From NCBI RefSeq assembly GCF_014836535.1, contig NZ_JACSQP010000009.1, forward strand, positions 1 through 64,000: a DNA stretch of 64,000 nt, given 5' to 3'. A program made the translations under genes and the position numbers. The stretch comes from Microbacterium pullorum (GTDB taxonomy: Bacteria > Actinomycetota > Actinomycetes > Actinomycetales > Microbacteriaceae). This document shows positions 45,845-55,178 of this stretch, one piece after another (within the stretch, counting starts at the first letter, position 1; each line of letters begins with the position of its first letter). A model generated the notes under the pieces. The model saw only the letters and a list, made by a program, of their open reading frames with translations. It did not search any database and was not told the DNA's origin.

Positions 45845-46247
45845 TGCGCTCGCGTCGCAACACCCACAGCCAGGCCACGGCAGCCCCGATCGCCGCCCCC
45901 AGCGCGTTGGCGAGGATGTCCCGCGGGCTGGCGGCACGCGAGGGCAGGAAGAGCTGCGCGAACTCTGCCGCGACCGACAACGCGAGGGCTGTGGCAGCGC
46001 CCCACCACGGCCGGCGGAACAACAGAGTGAGCAGAAAGCCCAAGGGTGCGAACAGGACGACGTTGGCGGAGAACTCGATCCAGCCGTATCCGAACCAGGT
46101 CGCCCCCGTCCCCTCCCGGATCAGATCGCCGATCGCCTCGACGATCCCGCCGTACGAGACGGGTGCGAGCAGGATCACGACGGCCCCCAGCAGGTACGCG
46201 CCCAGACCGACCAGCACCCACCGGCGACCACGAACGCGCTGCCCCAT
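45801..46247 (-). CDS. VanZ family protein
   Basis: A 148-residue membrane protein with four helices: an N-terminal helix (VLVGLGAYLLGAVVILLAPV), then NVVLFAPLGFLLTLLFR, ALALSVAAEFAQLFLPSRAA and SPRDILANALGAAIGAAVAW. The NVVLFxPLG and AEFxQxFxPxR..sprDilaNalGa pattern is the VanZ signature. VanZ-like proteins affect glycopeptide susceptibility in some cases. It is the only minus-strand gene within the plus-strand EPS run; it overlaps the propeller gene tail to tail by 44 bases and is divergent from the GT2 gene. Confidence 0.85.
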   Translation of the reverse strand: MGQRVRGRRWVLVGLGAYLLGAVVILLAPVSYGGIVEAIGDLIREGTGATWFGYGWIEFSANVVLFAPLGFLLTLLFRRPWWGAATALALSVAAEFAQLFLPSRAASPRDILANALGAAIGAAVAWLWVLRRERITSPSPPTGTTRSR

Positions 46248-46307
46248 GGAGCCACCCTGGCACACGCCCGCCGCATCACCCCAGAACCGACCGCAGGAGA
46301 CGAGCCG

Positions 46308-48161
46308 ATGACTGCCGCAGAACGCACAGGGAGCTTCGCGACCGACACCGATGATGCTGAGATCGCGGTGCTCATCGTCACCTACAACAGCGCCGCGGAG
46401 ATCGGTGGCCTCTTGCAGTCGCTGCGAGCCGAGGCCGCCGACACCCGCATGCGCGTCATCGTCGCCGACAACGACTCGGCGGACGCCACCCTGTCGGTGC
46501 TGGCGCGACATGACGATGTCGCGGTGGTGCACACCGGTGGGAACCTCGGCTACTCGGGCGGCATCAACGTCGCCGCCGCCCGTGCGGGCGCCCTCGAGCA
46601 CTTGCTGATCCTCAACCCCGACCTGCGCGTGCGCCGCGGCGCGGTTCGCGCGATGCTGGCCGCGCTGCGGGACCGCCCGCACGCCGGCATCGTCGCGCCG
46701 CGCATCGTGGGCGACGATGGCCGGACCGCCGCGTCGTTGTTCAACGAGCCGCGGGTGCTGCGGTCGTTGGGGGACGCCCTGCTCGGCCCGATCTGGACCA
46801 CGAGGCCACCGCTGCTCACCGAGTGGATACGCGGCGAGAGCGCGTACACTCACCGCCGCAGCGTCGATTGGGCAAGCGGTGCCGCGCTCTTGGTCTCGGC
46901 GGAAGCCGCCCGTGCGGTCGGTGAATGGGACGAGCGGTTCTTCCTCTACTCCGAAGAGACCGACTACTGCAGGCGAACCCGGGAGGCCGGCTACACCGTC
47001 GTGTTCGAACCGGATGCGGTCGTCGAGCACAGTCAGGGGAAGTCGGGGACATCGGCGGCCCTCGATGCGCTGCTCAACGTCAATCGCGTGCGATACATGC
47101 GCAAGCACGCGCCGCAGCGCGCCGAGGCATTCCGCCGCGTGGCCGTCGTGGGGGCGGGACTGCGGGCGAGGAAGTCCGCGGCGCACCGATTCGTGTTCCG
47201 CACCATTCGCGATGAACGCAGCTGGCGCCAACTGCCCCGCGGCAGTTGGCGAGGGGTGGCCGGTTCGGTTGCCGCCTCGGTGATCGTTCCGGCGCACGAT
47301 GAGTCCGCTGTCATCGAGCGCACCCTGCGCGAGCTCGCCGAACCTGCCTCAGCCGGATCGCTCGATGTCCACGTCGTCTGCAATGCCTGCAGCGATGACA
47401 CCGCGCTCAGAGCCGGTGCCGTGCCCGGCGTGCGAGTGACTTCTCTCGACATCGCCTCGAAGACCGCTGCGGTCAACGAGGGAACCAGGGCCGCGGCGAC
47501 AGCGCCGTACATCGTGCTCGATGCGGACATCCACCTGCCGTCCACGGCGATCCCCACTCTGCTGCGTGCGCTCAGCCGACCCGGAGTGCAGGCCGGCAGA
47601 CCGCCCTTCGAGTACGACACGCTCGACTCGGCGCCGCTCGTGCGCGCCTACTACCGGGCACGCTCACGAATCCCCGCCATGTCGGCCGCGCTGTGGGGCG
47701 GCGGCGTCTACGCCCTGGGGTCGACCGGAATCGAACGCGTGGGTGTCCTGCCGGCGTTGACCGCCGACGACTTCTACGTCGACAGCCTGTTCGCCGCGCG
47801 CGAGAAGGCGATTCCGCTGAGCGCGCCGGCGCGGGTGCGCATGCCGACTACGACGAAGGCGCTGCTGTCCGTGCTCACGCGCAATCGCCGCGGGGTGTCC
47901 GCACTCGGGCACGACGCGGGGCGTCGGACGCTGCGAGACGTGCTGAGCACGGTGCGAGGGCCCGGCAGCATGGCGGACGCGGCCGCCTTCATCGCGCTGA
48001 CCGCGATCGCTCGCCTGCGCGCGAGGCGATCGGCGGGCAGTGACATGTGGGAACGGGACGACTCGAGCCGCGAGCGCGATGGCGTCGCGATGTTCACCCT
48101 CCCCGACAGGTGCGGTTCGGCACGGAATGAGAAGTGTCTCACCGGCCCCGGGGCATGGTGA
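46308..48161 (+). CDS. Two-domain GT2 family glycosyltransferase
   Basis: A 617-residue protein with two complete GT-A domains. Domain 1 (about 18-280) has IAVLIVTYNSAAEIGGLLQS, the LILNPDLRV metal-binding strand and WDERFFLYSEETDYCRRTRE, typical of rhamnosyltransferase-like GT2 enzymes. Domain 2 (about 322-560) has SVIVPAHDESAVIERTLREL, VLDADIHLP and LTADDFYVDSLFA, more like chain-forming GT2s. The fusion suggests two sequential transfers by one protein. No membrane helices are evident apart from a weak one near the end. It is divergent from VanZ and so has its own promoter region. Confidence 0.88.
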   Translation: MTAAERTGSFATDTDDAEIAVLIVTYNSAAEIGGLLQSLRAEAADTRMRVIVADNDSADATLSVLARHDDVAVVHTGGNLGYSGGINVAAARAGALEHLLILNPDLRVRRGAVRAMLAALRDRPHAGIVAPRIVGDDGRTAASLFNEPRVLRSLGDALLGPIWTTRPPLLTEWIRGESAYTHRRSVDWASGAALLVSAEAARAVGEWDERFFLYSEETDYCRRTREAGYTVVFEPDAVVEHSQGKSGTSAALDALLNVNRVRYMRKHAPQRAEAFRRVAVVGAGLRARKSAAHRFVFRTIRDERSWRQLPRGSWRGVAGSVAASVIVPAHDESAVIERTLRELAEPASAGSLDVHVVCNACSDDTALRAGAVPGVRVTSLDIASKTAAVNEGTRAAATAPYIVLDADIHLPSTAIPTLLRALSRPGVQAGRPPFEYDTLDSAPLVRAYYRARSRIPAMSAALWGGGVYALGSTGIERVGVLPALTADDFYVDSLFAAREKAIPLSAPARVRMPTTTKALLSVLTRNRRGVSALGHDAGRRTLRDVLSTVRGPGSMADAAAFIALTAIARLRARRSAGSDMWERDDSSRERDGVAMFTLPDRCGSARNEKCLTGPGAW

Positions 48162-48228
48162 ACCCGGCGTTACGCTTCTTGAGTTCGCGTGACTCGGCGT
48201 GAACAGCCCCGCGGTGGGAGTCGCTCCA

Positions 48229-50727
48229 ATGAAGCTGACATCGGCGTTGCGCCGCACACGCGTGCCCCTGCGGCGCCGCGCTCTCTTACTGATGTGCATT
48301 GCGGCGGCGGCGATCGTGCTCCTTTTGGGCGTCGTGACGTCCCGGGCGGCGGGCGACGCCGACGCGACCCAGACGCAGCCCGTCGAGGTATCGGTCTTCG
48401 GCGCGTCCGCCCCGCCCGCGGCGGAGACCGCGGAGACCGCGGAGACCGCCACACGCTCCGCCTTCGCCGACACCGCGCGCCCCGCCGTCCCCGTCGACCC
48501 CGATACGCGCGCGGTCGAACTGGGCATGCGGTTCTCCCCGACGACCGCAGGGACGGTCACCGGTATCCGCTTCTACAAGACGGCGGCCAACGTGGGCCAG
48601 CATGTGGGTTCGCTCTGGAACGAGAACGGCGAACTCCTCGCGAGGGTCACTTTCGCCCCCGCCACTGTCGAGGGGTGGCAGTCGGCGTCGCTGAGCAGCC
48701 CCGTCGCGCTCACGGCAGACCGGGAGTACGTCGTGTCGTACACCGCCGAGTCAGGAGCGTATTCGGTGGAGGAGGACTACTTCGTCCGCTCCCGGACGGT
48801 CGACGGCCTGCGCCTGCCGCGTGCCGCCGGTGTGTACTCCTATGAGGCGGGCTTCCCCACCGCCTCCCACCGATACTCGAACTACTTCGTCGACGTCGTC
48901 TTCGCCCCGGCCGCGGATCCCGGCGACGGTCAGCCGACCCCCGCTCCGACGCCGACCGCGTCGGTGCCCCCGGCGAGCGCCTCCGTGCTGGACGAGACGC
49001 CGTCGCCGGGCGCAGAAGACATCGATGCCGCCTCCGTCGAACTCGGCATGAGGTTCTCACCGAAGGTGGACGGGGCGATCACCGCAATCCGCTTCTTCAA
49101 AACCCCCGGCAACTCCGGCTTGCACCGAGGAACCCTCTGGGATGCCGATGGCAGAGCGCTCGCGCGCGTGACGTTCCCCGAGACGTCGACGCAAGGCTGG
49201 CAGCTCGCGCGGCTCGACTCACCCGTGGCGGTCACCGCCGGCGACGAATATGTCGTGTCCTACCTCGCGCCGCGCGGACGATATGTGTCCGAGGAACGCT
49301 TCTTCGACCGCGGGATCGACGGACTCTACTTGTCGGTGCCGGCCACGGCGGGCGTCTACGCCTACGGCTCGGGCGGATTCCCCACCGACGACTACGAGAA
49401 CTCGAACTACTACGTCGACGTCGTCTTCACCCCGGAGCCCACGACGACGCCCCCACCGACCAGTACGCCGACGCCGGTACCGACGCCATCGCCCTCTCCC
49501 GTCCCGACCACCCCCGCCCCGTCACCCACACCGACCCCCACTGCCAGTCCCACACCGTCGCCCGAGCCGCACGGCTCTGTGCTGGACCTGCCGCAGGAGG
49601 CCTGGTGGGGTGGGCCCGCGTACTACAGTCGATTCCCCCGGGCGAACGCCGCGGGCTGGGATGAGCCCACGTTCTTCCCCATCGCGGTCTTCTTCGGAAA
49701 GCCGGCCCATGCAGCTTCGCTCGCTGCCATCGGCGTGAACACGTTCATGGGCGCCGAACACGACGGCTCACCGGTCTCCGTCGTGACGAGGACGGGGATC
49801 TCGCTGATCGCGCAGGACGAGTGGACCTCGCAGGAGGTCGGGTCCGACACACGCGTGGTCGGCTGGCACGTGTCGGACGAGTGCGACATGGGTCTCGGCG
49901 GCTGCGACAGCCCGCAGGGCGAGCAGGGCAGCCTCGCGATCCAACGTGGCTACGTCGACGCACTGCGAGGCAAGGCCGACGGTCGGTTCCTGCAGGCGAA
50001 CTTCGGCAACGGCGTGCTGGGAACGTATTGGTCGCCGACCACGATGGACGACCACGTCGCCCTCATGGACGTGACGAGCGTCGACAAGTACGCCTATACG
50101 AGCCCTCATGTGCAGGATCTGCTCCGCGGCGCGCCCAGCTGGCCGAGCGAGGTGGACCCGGCGTCGGCTGTGGCGTACGGATGGCAGCAGGACCGCATGG
50201 AGACGTTCATGTCTCCCGTCGCCGCCACACCGAACTGGGCGTTCGTGGAAACCGCGCGGCCCTACCTCATCGAAGAGGGAGCGAGCACCATCGCCGTCCC
50301 GCAGATCGAGGGCGCCGTGTGGAACTCGATCATCAACGGCGCAGCGGGAATCGCATACTTCCAGCACAACAATGACTCCGCCTGCGGCAATTACTCACTC
50401 ATCGACTGCTCGGCATCGTTGCGCGACGGCGTGGGGCGTATCAACGCGGAAGTCGCCGCACTCGCGCCCGTCATCAATTCCCCGAGCTATTCGTGGACGT
50501 TCGGAGATCACCTCGACACGGCACTCAAAGCCCACGACGGGTACGCGTACATCTTCGCCATGACCGACGGCGGCACCGGTACACGCAACTTCACTCTGCC
50601 CCCGGGCGTCGCCGGAGACATCGAGGTGGTCGGGGAGGACCGGGAGATCCCGGTGGTCGACGGCCGCTTCAGCGACGACTTCGAAGCTGAGTACTCGCAC
50701 CGGGCCTACCGCATCGACCTCGAATAG
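48229..50727 (+). CDS. Exported DUF4082 protein with putative glycosidase domain
   Basis: An 832-residue exported protein. After a signal helix (ALLLMCIAAAAIVLLLGVVT) come two tandem DUF4082 beta-sandwiches (about 60-205 and 250-395; VELGMRFSPTTAGTVTGIRF and VELGMRFSPKVDGAITAIRF, each ending NYFVDVVF or NYYVDVVF). A Pro/Thr-rich linker of about 45 residues follows, then a C-terminal domain of about 390 residues. The last looks like a glycosidase-type barrel: VVGWHVSDECDMG offers acidic residues after a strand, and VTSVDKYAYTS resembles another strand end. I chose the ATG at 48229 (GGGAG at 48216-48220) over a GTG at 48199. EPS trimming is a plausible role. Confidence 0.75.
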   Translation: MKLTSALRRTRVPLRRRALLLMCIAAAAIVLLLGVVTSRAAGDADATQTQPVEVSVFGASAPPAAETAETAETATRSAFADTARPAVPVDPDTRAVELGMRFSPTTAGTVTGIRFYKTAANVGQHVGSLWNENGELLARVTFAPATVEGWQSASLSSPVALTADREYVVSYTAESGAYSVEEDYFVRSRTVDGLRLPRAAGVYSYEAGFPTASHRYSNYFVDVVFAPAADPGDGQPTPAPTPTASVPPASASVLDETPSPGAEDIDAASVELGMRFSPKVDGAITAIRFFKTPGNSGLHRGTLWDADGRALARVTFPETSTQGWQLARLDSPVAVTAGDEYVVSYLAPRGRYVSEERFFDRGIDGLYLSVPATAGVYAYGSGGFPTDDYENSNYYVDVVFTPEPTTTPPPTSTPTPVPTPSPSPVPTTPAPSPTPTPTASPTPSPEPHGSVLDLPQEAWWGGPAYYSRFPRANAAGWDEPTFFPIAVFFGKPAHAASLAAIGVNTFMGAEHDGSPVSVVTRTGISLIAQDEWTSQEVGSDTRVVGWHVSDECDMGLGGCDSPQGEQGSLAIQRGYVDALRGKADGRFLQANFGNGVLGTYWSPTTMDDHVALMDVTSVDKYAYTSPHVQDLLRGAPSWPSEVDPASAVAYGWQQDRMETFMSPVAATPNWAFVETARPYLIEEGASTIAVPQIEGAVWNSIINGAAGIAYFQHNNDSACGNYSLIDCSASLRDGVGRINAEVAALAPVINSPSYSWTFGDHLDTALKAHDGYAYIFAMTDGGTGTRNFTLPPGVAGDIEVVGEDREIPVVDGRFSDDFEAEYSHRAYRIDLE

Positions 50728-50790
50728 CCCTATCCTCAGAGGTGGGGCGGGGCCGGGGGGGCCTCGATCTCACGTTCTCTGGGGGTGGAC

Positions 50791-52023
50791 GTGAAGCTGG
50801 GGTATTTGGTGCCGGAGTTTCCCGGCCAGACACATGCCTTCTTCTGGCGCGAAGTCAAGGAGCTGGAGCTCGCCGGCGCGAAGGTCGATCTCATCTCGAC
50901 GCGACCACCGGTTGAGGCGATCGCCTCGCATGCCTGGGGTGACGACGCGCGCGCACGAACGGCGTACCTGAGCAGTCCCGACCTGAGGCGGGCTCTGCGG
51001 GCCATTGCGATGCTGGGCAGTGCGGTCGTCTCGGGCCGCATGCGCGCGGTGGTGCGCTCGCTCACGTCACCGGGCGACTCGCGCGCTCACACGCTGCGGA
51101 CGATCGCGGCTTCCGCGGTGTTGGCCGCGCAGGCGCGTTCCGCGGGATGGAGCCACGTGCACGTGCACTCCTGCGCCGGTTCCGCCGATATCGCGATGAC
51201 CGCTCGGCTCCTGTTCGGCCTGACGTACAGCCTCACTCTGCACGGCCCACTCGCCGACTATGGGCCGCGCCAGGACCAGAAGTGGTCGCATGCCGAGTTC
51301 GGCCTGATCATCACCGAGACGTTGGCGGCCCCCACGCGGGAGATTCTCGGCGAGGCCCTCCCGGAACGGGTGTCGCTCGCCCCCATGGGCATTCGCACTG
51401 TGGAGATGCAGCGCGAGAGCCCGTATCGGGCCTGGGCGGGACAGGGACCGTTGGTGGTCTTCAGCTGCGGGCGTCTGAACCCTGCCAAAGGCCATGACAC
51501 CTTGATCACCGCGATCAAGACCCTCCAGGGGATGCAGGTGCCGGCACGTCTGACGATCGCGGGCGAGGACGAGCAGGGCGGCTCCGGCTATCGGCGGCAG
51601 TTGGAGGAGTTGATCGCTCACCTGGACCTCGTCGAGCACGTCGAACTGCTCGGCGCTGTCGATGAGGACACCATCAGGCAACGTCTTGCGGGTGCCCACG
51701 TGTTCGCGCTGGCAAGCCACGGCGAACCGCTCGGCGTGGCGATCATGGAGGCGATGGCGATGTCGATCCCCGTTGTCGTCGGCGATGGGGGCGGCGTTCG
51801 CGAACTGGTGGTCGACGGCGTGGGCGTACTCGTCGATCCGGAGAGCCCTCTCGGGGTCGCGAGCGGGATCCGCGCCATCGCCTTGGATCCCGCCTACGCC
51901 TGCGCACTGTCCGCAGCAGGACGCGCATCGGTGATTTCACGTTTCGACAGCGGCAACAGCGCCCGAACGCTGTTCGACGAGGTCGCGCGGACCCTGTCGA
52001 CGCGGGCGGGGACAGCGGCATGA
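50791..52023 (+). CDS. GT4 family glycosyltransferase (EpsE-like)
   Basis: A 410-residue GT-B enzyme. The start KLGYLVPEFPGQTHAFFWRE matches a GT4 group common in actinobacterial EPS clusters. The donor-binding half has VVFSCGRLNPAKGHDTLITA, LTIAGEDEQGG and the EX7E region SHGEPLGVAIMEAMAMSIPV. I chose the GTG at 50791, which has GGGGGTG just upstream; a GTG two codons earlier is possible. It is cytoplasmic, with its stop overlapping the ligase gene (ATGA). Confidence 0.88.
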   Translation: MKLGYLVPEFPGQTHAFFWREVKELELAGAKVDLISTRPPVEAIASHAWGDDARARTAYLSSPDLRRALRAIAMLGSAVVSGRMRAVVRSLTSPGDSRAHTLRTIAASAVLAAQARSAGWSHVHVHSCAGSADIAMTARLLFGLTYSLTLHGPLADYGPRQDQKWSHAEFGLIITETLAAPTREILGEALPERVSLAPMGIRTVEMQRESPYRAWAGQGPLVVFSCGRLNPAKGHDTLITAIKTLQGMQVPARLTIAGEDEQGGSGYRRQLEELIAHLDLVEHVELLGAVDEDTIRQRLAGAHVFALASHGEPLGVAIMEAMAMSIPVVVGDGGGVRELVVDGVGVLVDPESPLGVASGIRAIALDPAYACALSAAGRASVISRFDSGNSARTLFDEVARTLSTRAGTAA

Positions 52024-53426
52024 CACAGCACATCTCGGACATCCGGAGATCAGGCTCGAGTTCGCACGGCGCCCCCTTCTCCCGTTCCACGTTCAACCCT
52101 GCGGTGGCGCCGCACGGCGCGGTACCGCTCCTGCTGCGAGTCACTGCCTTCTCCGTCTTCTTCTTCCCTTCGACCATGGTGATCGACGTCATCGGCGCCG
52201 CCGGCACCGTTCCGATGATCCTGAGCTGCCTTCTGCTGGTCTTCTGGCTCTGCTCGTGGGCGTGGGGGCTGCACCGCCCGCTGGAATCGCGCCACCCCGG
52301 GCGCCTCGCCGGCTTCTTCCTCCTCGTCGGCGTCGCGTCGTCGTATGTCGCGCTCTACGGCGGGTGGTCGGGAGAGAGCACGGCCACCGGGCTGATGGCC
52401 GCAGACCGTTGGCTGATCCTCGTGGCCGCCAGCCTGGCTCTGATCCTGGTCACGGGCGACTCCGTCAGAACGATGGCGGATGTGCTGCAACTCGCCCGTT
52501 GGCTGCTCGCCGGGGCGTTCTTCTCCTGCCTCGTCGGCGTCGTCCAGTTCACTCTGGGCATCAATCCGATGGAGTGGATTCAGATGGGCATGCCCGGTTT
52601 CCGCTACAACGGCGGCGACACGGCCTTCCAAGCCCGCGGCAACCTGATGCGGGTGGCCGGCAGCACCTTCCATTCGATCGAGTTCGCGGTGGTGAGCGCG
52701 ATGCTGCTCCCCCTTTCGGTATGGCGCGCTCTGCACGATCCGCGAGGAAAGGCGTGGTTCCACTGGCTGCAGACCGCGTTGCTGGTCTTCGCCGTCGCCG
52801 CCACCGTGTCACGGTCGGGAATCCTCGGTGCGGCGGTGGCTCTCGCCGTCTTCGTCCCGTTCATGCCGCAGCGCCCCCGGCGCGCCGTCCTGGCGGTATT
52901 GCCCGTCGTCGTGGTCGTGCTCTTCCTCACCATCCCGGGCTTCATGCTCACTCTCACCGGCGCGCTGACCGCCGATGATTCGGATCCCTCCATCTCGACC
53001 CGCACGAACAACTATCCGCGAGTGATGCGAATGATCGACGAACGGCCATGGTTCGGCGTCGGCCCCGGCAACTACACGGCGCACGGGGCGCTTCAGATCC
53101 TGGACAACCAATATCTGAACGCCGCAGTGAGCATCGGGCTCATCGGGCTCGCCTGCCTCGTGGTGTATCTGTGGTTCCCCGCACTCACCGCAATTCACAC
53201 GGCGCGCACCGCGAGCAGCCCACCGGTGAAGAGCCTCGCGGGCGCATGCGGTGCGGGCCTCGCCGCGGCTGCCGTGTGCTCAGTCACCTTCGACTCTCTC
53301 TCCTTCCCGGTCTTCACACTCACCTATCCCCTGCTCGTCGGCCTGTCCGGCGCCGCATGGCAATTGGCCAAGCGCGAGACCGAGTTCGTTTCCGCATCCT
53401 CAGGATCCAGCAAGGCATCGGAGTAA
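52020..53426 (+). CDS. O-antigen ligase / Wzy-type polymerase family protein
   Basis: A 468-residue membrane protein with about 11-12 helices. A large loop precedes the conserved block NYPRVMRMIDERPWFGVGPG followed by NYTAHG, the WaaL/Wzy C-domain signature. The residues TVSRSGILGAAVALAVF before it are also typical. In a Wzx/Wzy-type system it would polymerise or ligate repeat units outside the membrane. It is placed between a glycosyltransferase and the Wzz-like gene, as expected for a polymerase. Confidence 0.9.
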   Translation: MTQHISDIRRSGSSSHGAPFSRSTFNPAVAPHGAVPLLLRVTAFSVFFFPSTMVIDVIGAAGTVPMILSCLLLVFWLCSWAWGLHRPLESRHPGRLAGFFLLVGVASSYVALYGGWSGESTATGLMAADRWLILVAASLALILVTGDSVRTMADVLQLARWLLAGAFFSCLVGVVQFTLGINPMEWIQMGMPGFRYNGGDTAFQARGNLMRVAGSTFHSIEFAVVSAMLLPLSVWRALHDPRGKAWFHWLQTALLVFAVAATVSRSGILGAAVALAVFVPFMPQRPRRAVLAVLPVVVVVLFLTIPGFMLTLTGALTADDSDPSISTRTNNYPRVMRMIDERPWFGVGPGNYTAHGALQILDNQYLNAAVSIGLIGLACLVVYLWFPALTAIHTARTASSPPVKSLAGACGAGLAAAAVCSVTFDSLSFPVFTLTYPLLVGLSGAAWQLAKRETEFVSASSGSSKASE

Positions 53427-53429
53427 CCC

Positions 53430-54245
53430 ATGGACCCTCTCGCCGTCATCCGCACGATCTGGCAACAGAAGTGGTACGCGCTGCCTGCCGTCATCCTGGC
53501 CATCGCGGCGGCCGTATTCGTCTATGTCGAAGGGCCCCGCGTCTATGAGTCGGACCAGGCCTACGCCCTCGCCAACCCGCAACCGCCGACGGAGAAGCAG
53601 ATCGACGCCGACCCTTCGCTGCTCGATCTGAACGCGGACAATCCGTACCTGCGCTCGTCCGACCCGAACCTCATCGCCAACGTGTTGATCACCCGGTTGA
53701 ACTCGCAGGAGTCCGCCAACAGTCTGCAGGCGGCGGGCATCACGAGCGAGTATGAAGCGACCTCGGGATCGATGGGCGGAGGCCTGGCCATTTCGATCAG
53801 AGCCTCGGGTGACTCACCCGCGCAGGCCGTGGCCGCCGTGACCGAACTCGGGACACTGCTCCGGTCGTATCTGCGCGAGGTCCAGACCGTGAACGGCGCG
53901 GACGAGCGCTACCTCTTCACCGCCATGGTCGTGTCCGACGTCAGCAAACCCACGGAGAAGCTCTCGAGTCGGCTGCGCACCGTCATCGTCGTCGGTATCG
54001 TCGGCATCGCTTTCGTCTTCGGCGCGGTCTCGCTCGGGAAGTGGGTGGAGGTCCGGCGGCTCAAGAACGGGAAAGCGCCCCGCCGGTCGCGCAGCGCCGG
54101 CGCGACCGAACCTGAAGACCCTGCGCCCGGCGGCGACACCGCCGCGGCGTCATCTGCGGTCGTCCCCCGGCGCACCCTTTCGACGTACGATCCCGTCGAA
54201 GCACGACCCTCACACAGGCATCGGACACGCAGTCCCCGGGCGTAG
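53430..54245 (+). CDS. Wzz-like chain-length determinant protein
   Basis: A 271-residue protein with two helices (LPAVILAIAAAVFVYVEGPR near the start and VIVVGIVGIAFVFGAVSLGK at about 190) enclosing an extracytoplasmic domain, the YveK/Wzz layout of polysaccharide co-polymerases. VYESDQAYALANPQPPT is the usual segment after helix 1. A basic, Pro-rich cytoplasmic tail of about 60 residues follows. There is no attached tyrosine kinase domain, and none is encoded in the visible cluster. It ends the plus-strand EPS run, 8 bases from the convergent run. Confidence 0.85.
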   Translation: MDPLAVIRTIWQQKWYALPAVILAIAAAVFVYVEGPRVYESDQAYALANPQPPTEKQIDADPSLLDLNADNPYLRSSDPNLIANVLITRLNSQESANSLQAAGITSEYEATSGSMGGGLAISIRASGDSPAQAVAAVTELGTLLRSYLREVQTVNGADERYLFTAMVVSDVSKPTEKLSSRLRTVIVVGIVGIAFVFGAVSLGKWVEVRRLKNGKAPRRSRSAGATEPEDPAPGGDTAAASSAVVPRRTLSTYDPVEARPSHRHRTRSPRA

Positions 54246-54253
54246 CGACGACG

Positions 54254-55135
54254 TCAGTCGAACCGGCGAGCGATTGCGGCGATGCCCGCCCGACGCGTCT
54301 CCATGTCGGTGCCCGACTTCGCCGAGACCATCACGGCCACATCCGCCGGCATGAGCCGATCGAACAGCGTGGACAGTTCGGTTCGGTCCAGCGTCCTCTC
54401 ATCGGAGATGCTCACGCAGTGCATGTCCTCGGTCACGACGAGGTGCTCGTCGCGCGGCCGCGCCTGCTCGCTGAACACCCCGTAGAGCACCATCTCCGAG
54501 AAGTGCAGTTCGCGCGCGATCGCCGTTGGCCAGTCCACGCCGGCGACGGCGGAGACACGCTCGAGCAGGTCGCGCACGACGGCCGGTTCCCACAAGCTCG
54601 GCCACGAGATGAAGTCAGGTCGGGTCGGCAGCGAGCGTGGCGCCAATCCCAGCATCCGGTGCGCCACATCATCCCAGAGAATGTGACGCGGCATCGAGTC
54701 GGAGACGGCGTGCGGCAGGCGGTACAGCGGAATCCGCCCGTCCACGAGAAAGGTCTCGAGCGAGAACGGCCGAACGAACTCGATGTCCGAGTCGACGATG
54801 AGGACCGCTCCGGCGTGGCTGCGGGCAACGGTCGCGAGCTTGATGATCTGCTGCGCGATCCACCCCCGCACGGGCGGAAACGGCCGCCGCACATTGACCC
54901 ACGCGTTCATGCCCGGCAGAGCGGCGAAGCTCCGCGGCAGCATCGACCGGGTGGTGATGATGGATGCCCCGGAAGCTCGCAGGGGCGCGAAGAGCGTGAG
55001 ATCCCGGGGCGGCACCACGATGGTGTGGGCGATTCCCGGGGGGCCGTAGGCGCGGCAGCTGCGCACCAGCTCACGACACAGTTCGAAGTCGCGCGCGTAG
55101 CTCGGGGTGACGATTTCGAAGGACTGACGGGTCAT
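54254..55135 (-). CDS. DUF6492 family (glycosyltransferase-like) protein
   Basis: A 293-residue soluble protein. FEIVTPSYARDFELCRELVR at the start and AVLIVDSDIEFVRPFSLETF (a D-x-D strand) in the middle are the marks of DUF6492, a GT-A-like family found in polysaccharide clusters. The ATG at 55133-55135 has GAGGAGG upstream, which decides against the longer frame to 55279. It is the last gene of the minus-strand EPS run and probably transfers one sugar; donor and acceptor are unknown. Confidence 0.85.
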   Translation of the reverse strand: MTRQSFEIVTPSYARDFELCRELVRSCRAYGPPGIAHTIVVPPRDLTLFAPLRASGASIITTRSMLPRSFAALPGMNAWVNVRRPFPPVRGWIAQQIIKLATVARSHAGAVLIVDSDIEFVRPFSLETFLVDGRIPLYRLPHAVSDSMPRHILWDDVAHRMLGLAPRSLPTRPDFISWPSLWEPAVVRDLLERVSAVAGVDWPTAIARELHFSEMVLYGVFSEQARPRDEHLVVTEDMHCVSISDERTLDRTELSTLFDRLMPADVAVMVSAKSGTDMETRRAGIAAIARRFD

Positions 55136-55178
55136 CTCTGGCCTCCTCGAGGTAGTGGGTGCGGGGTGATCTCGGGCC

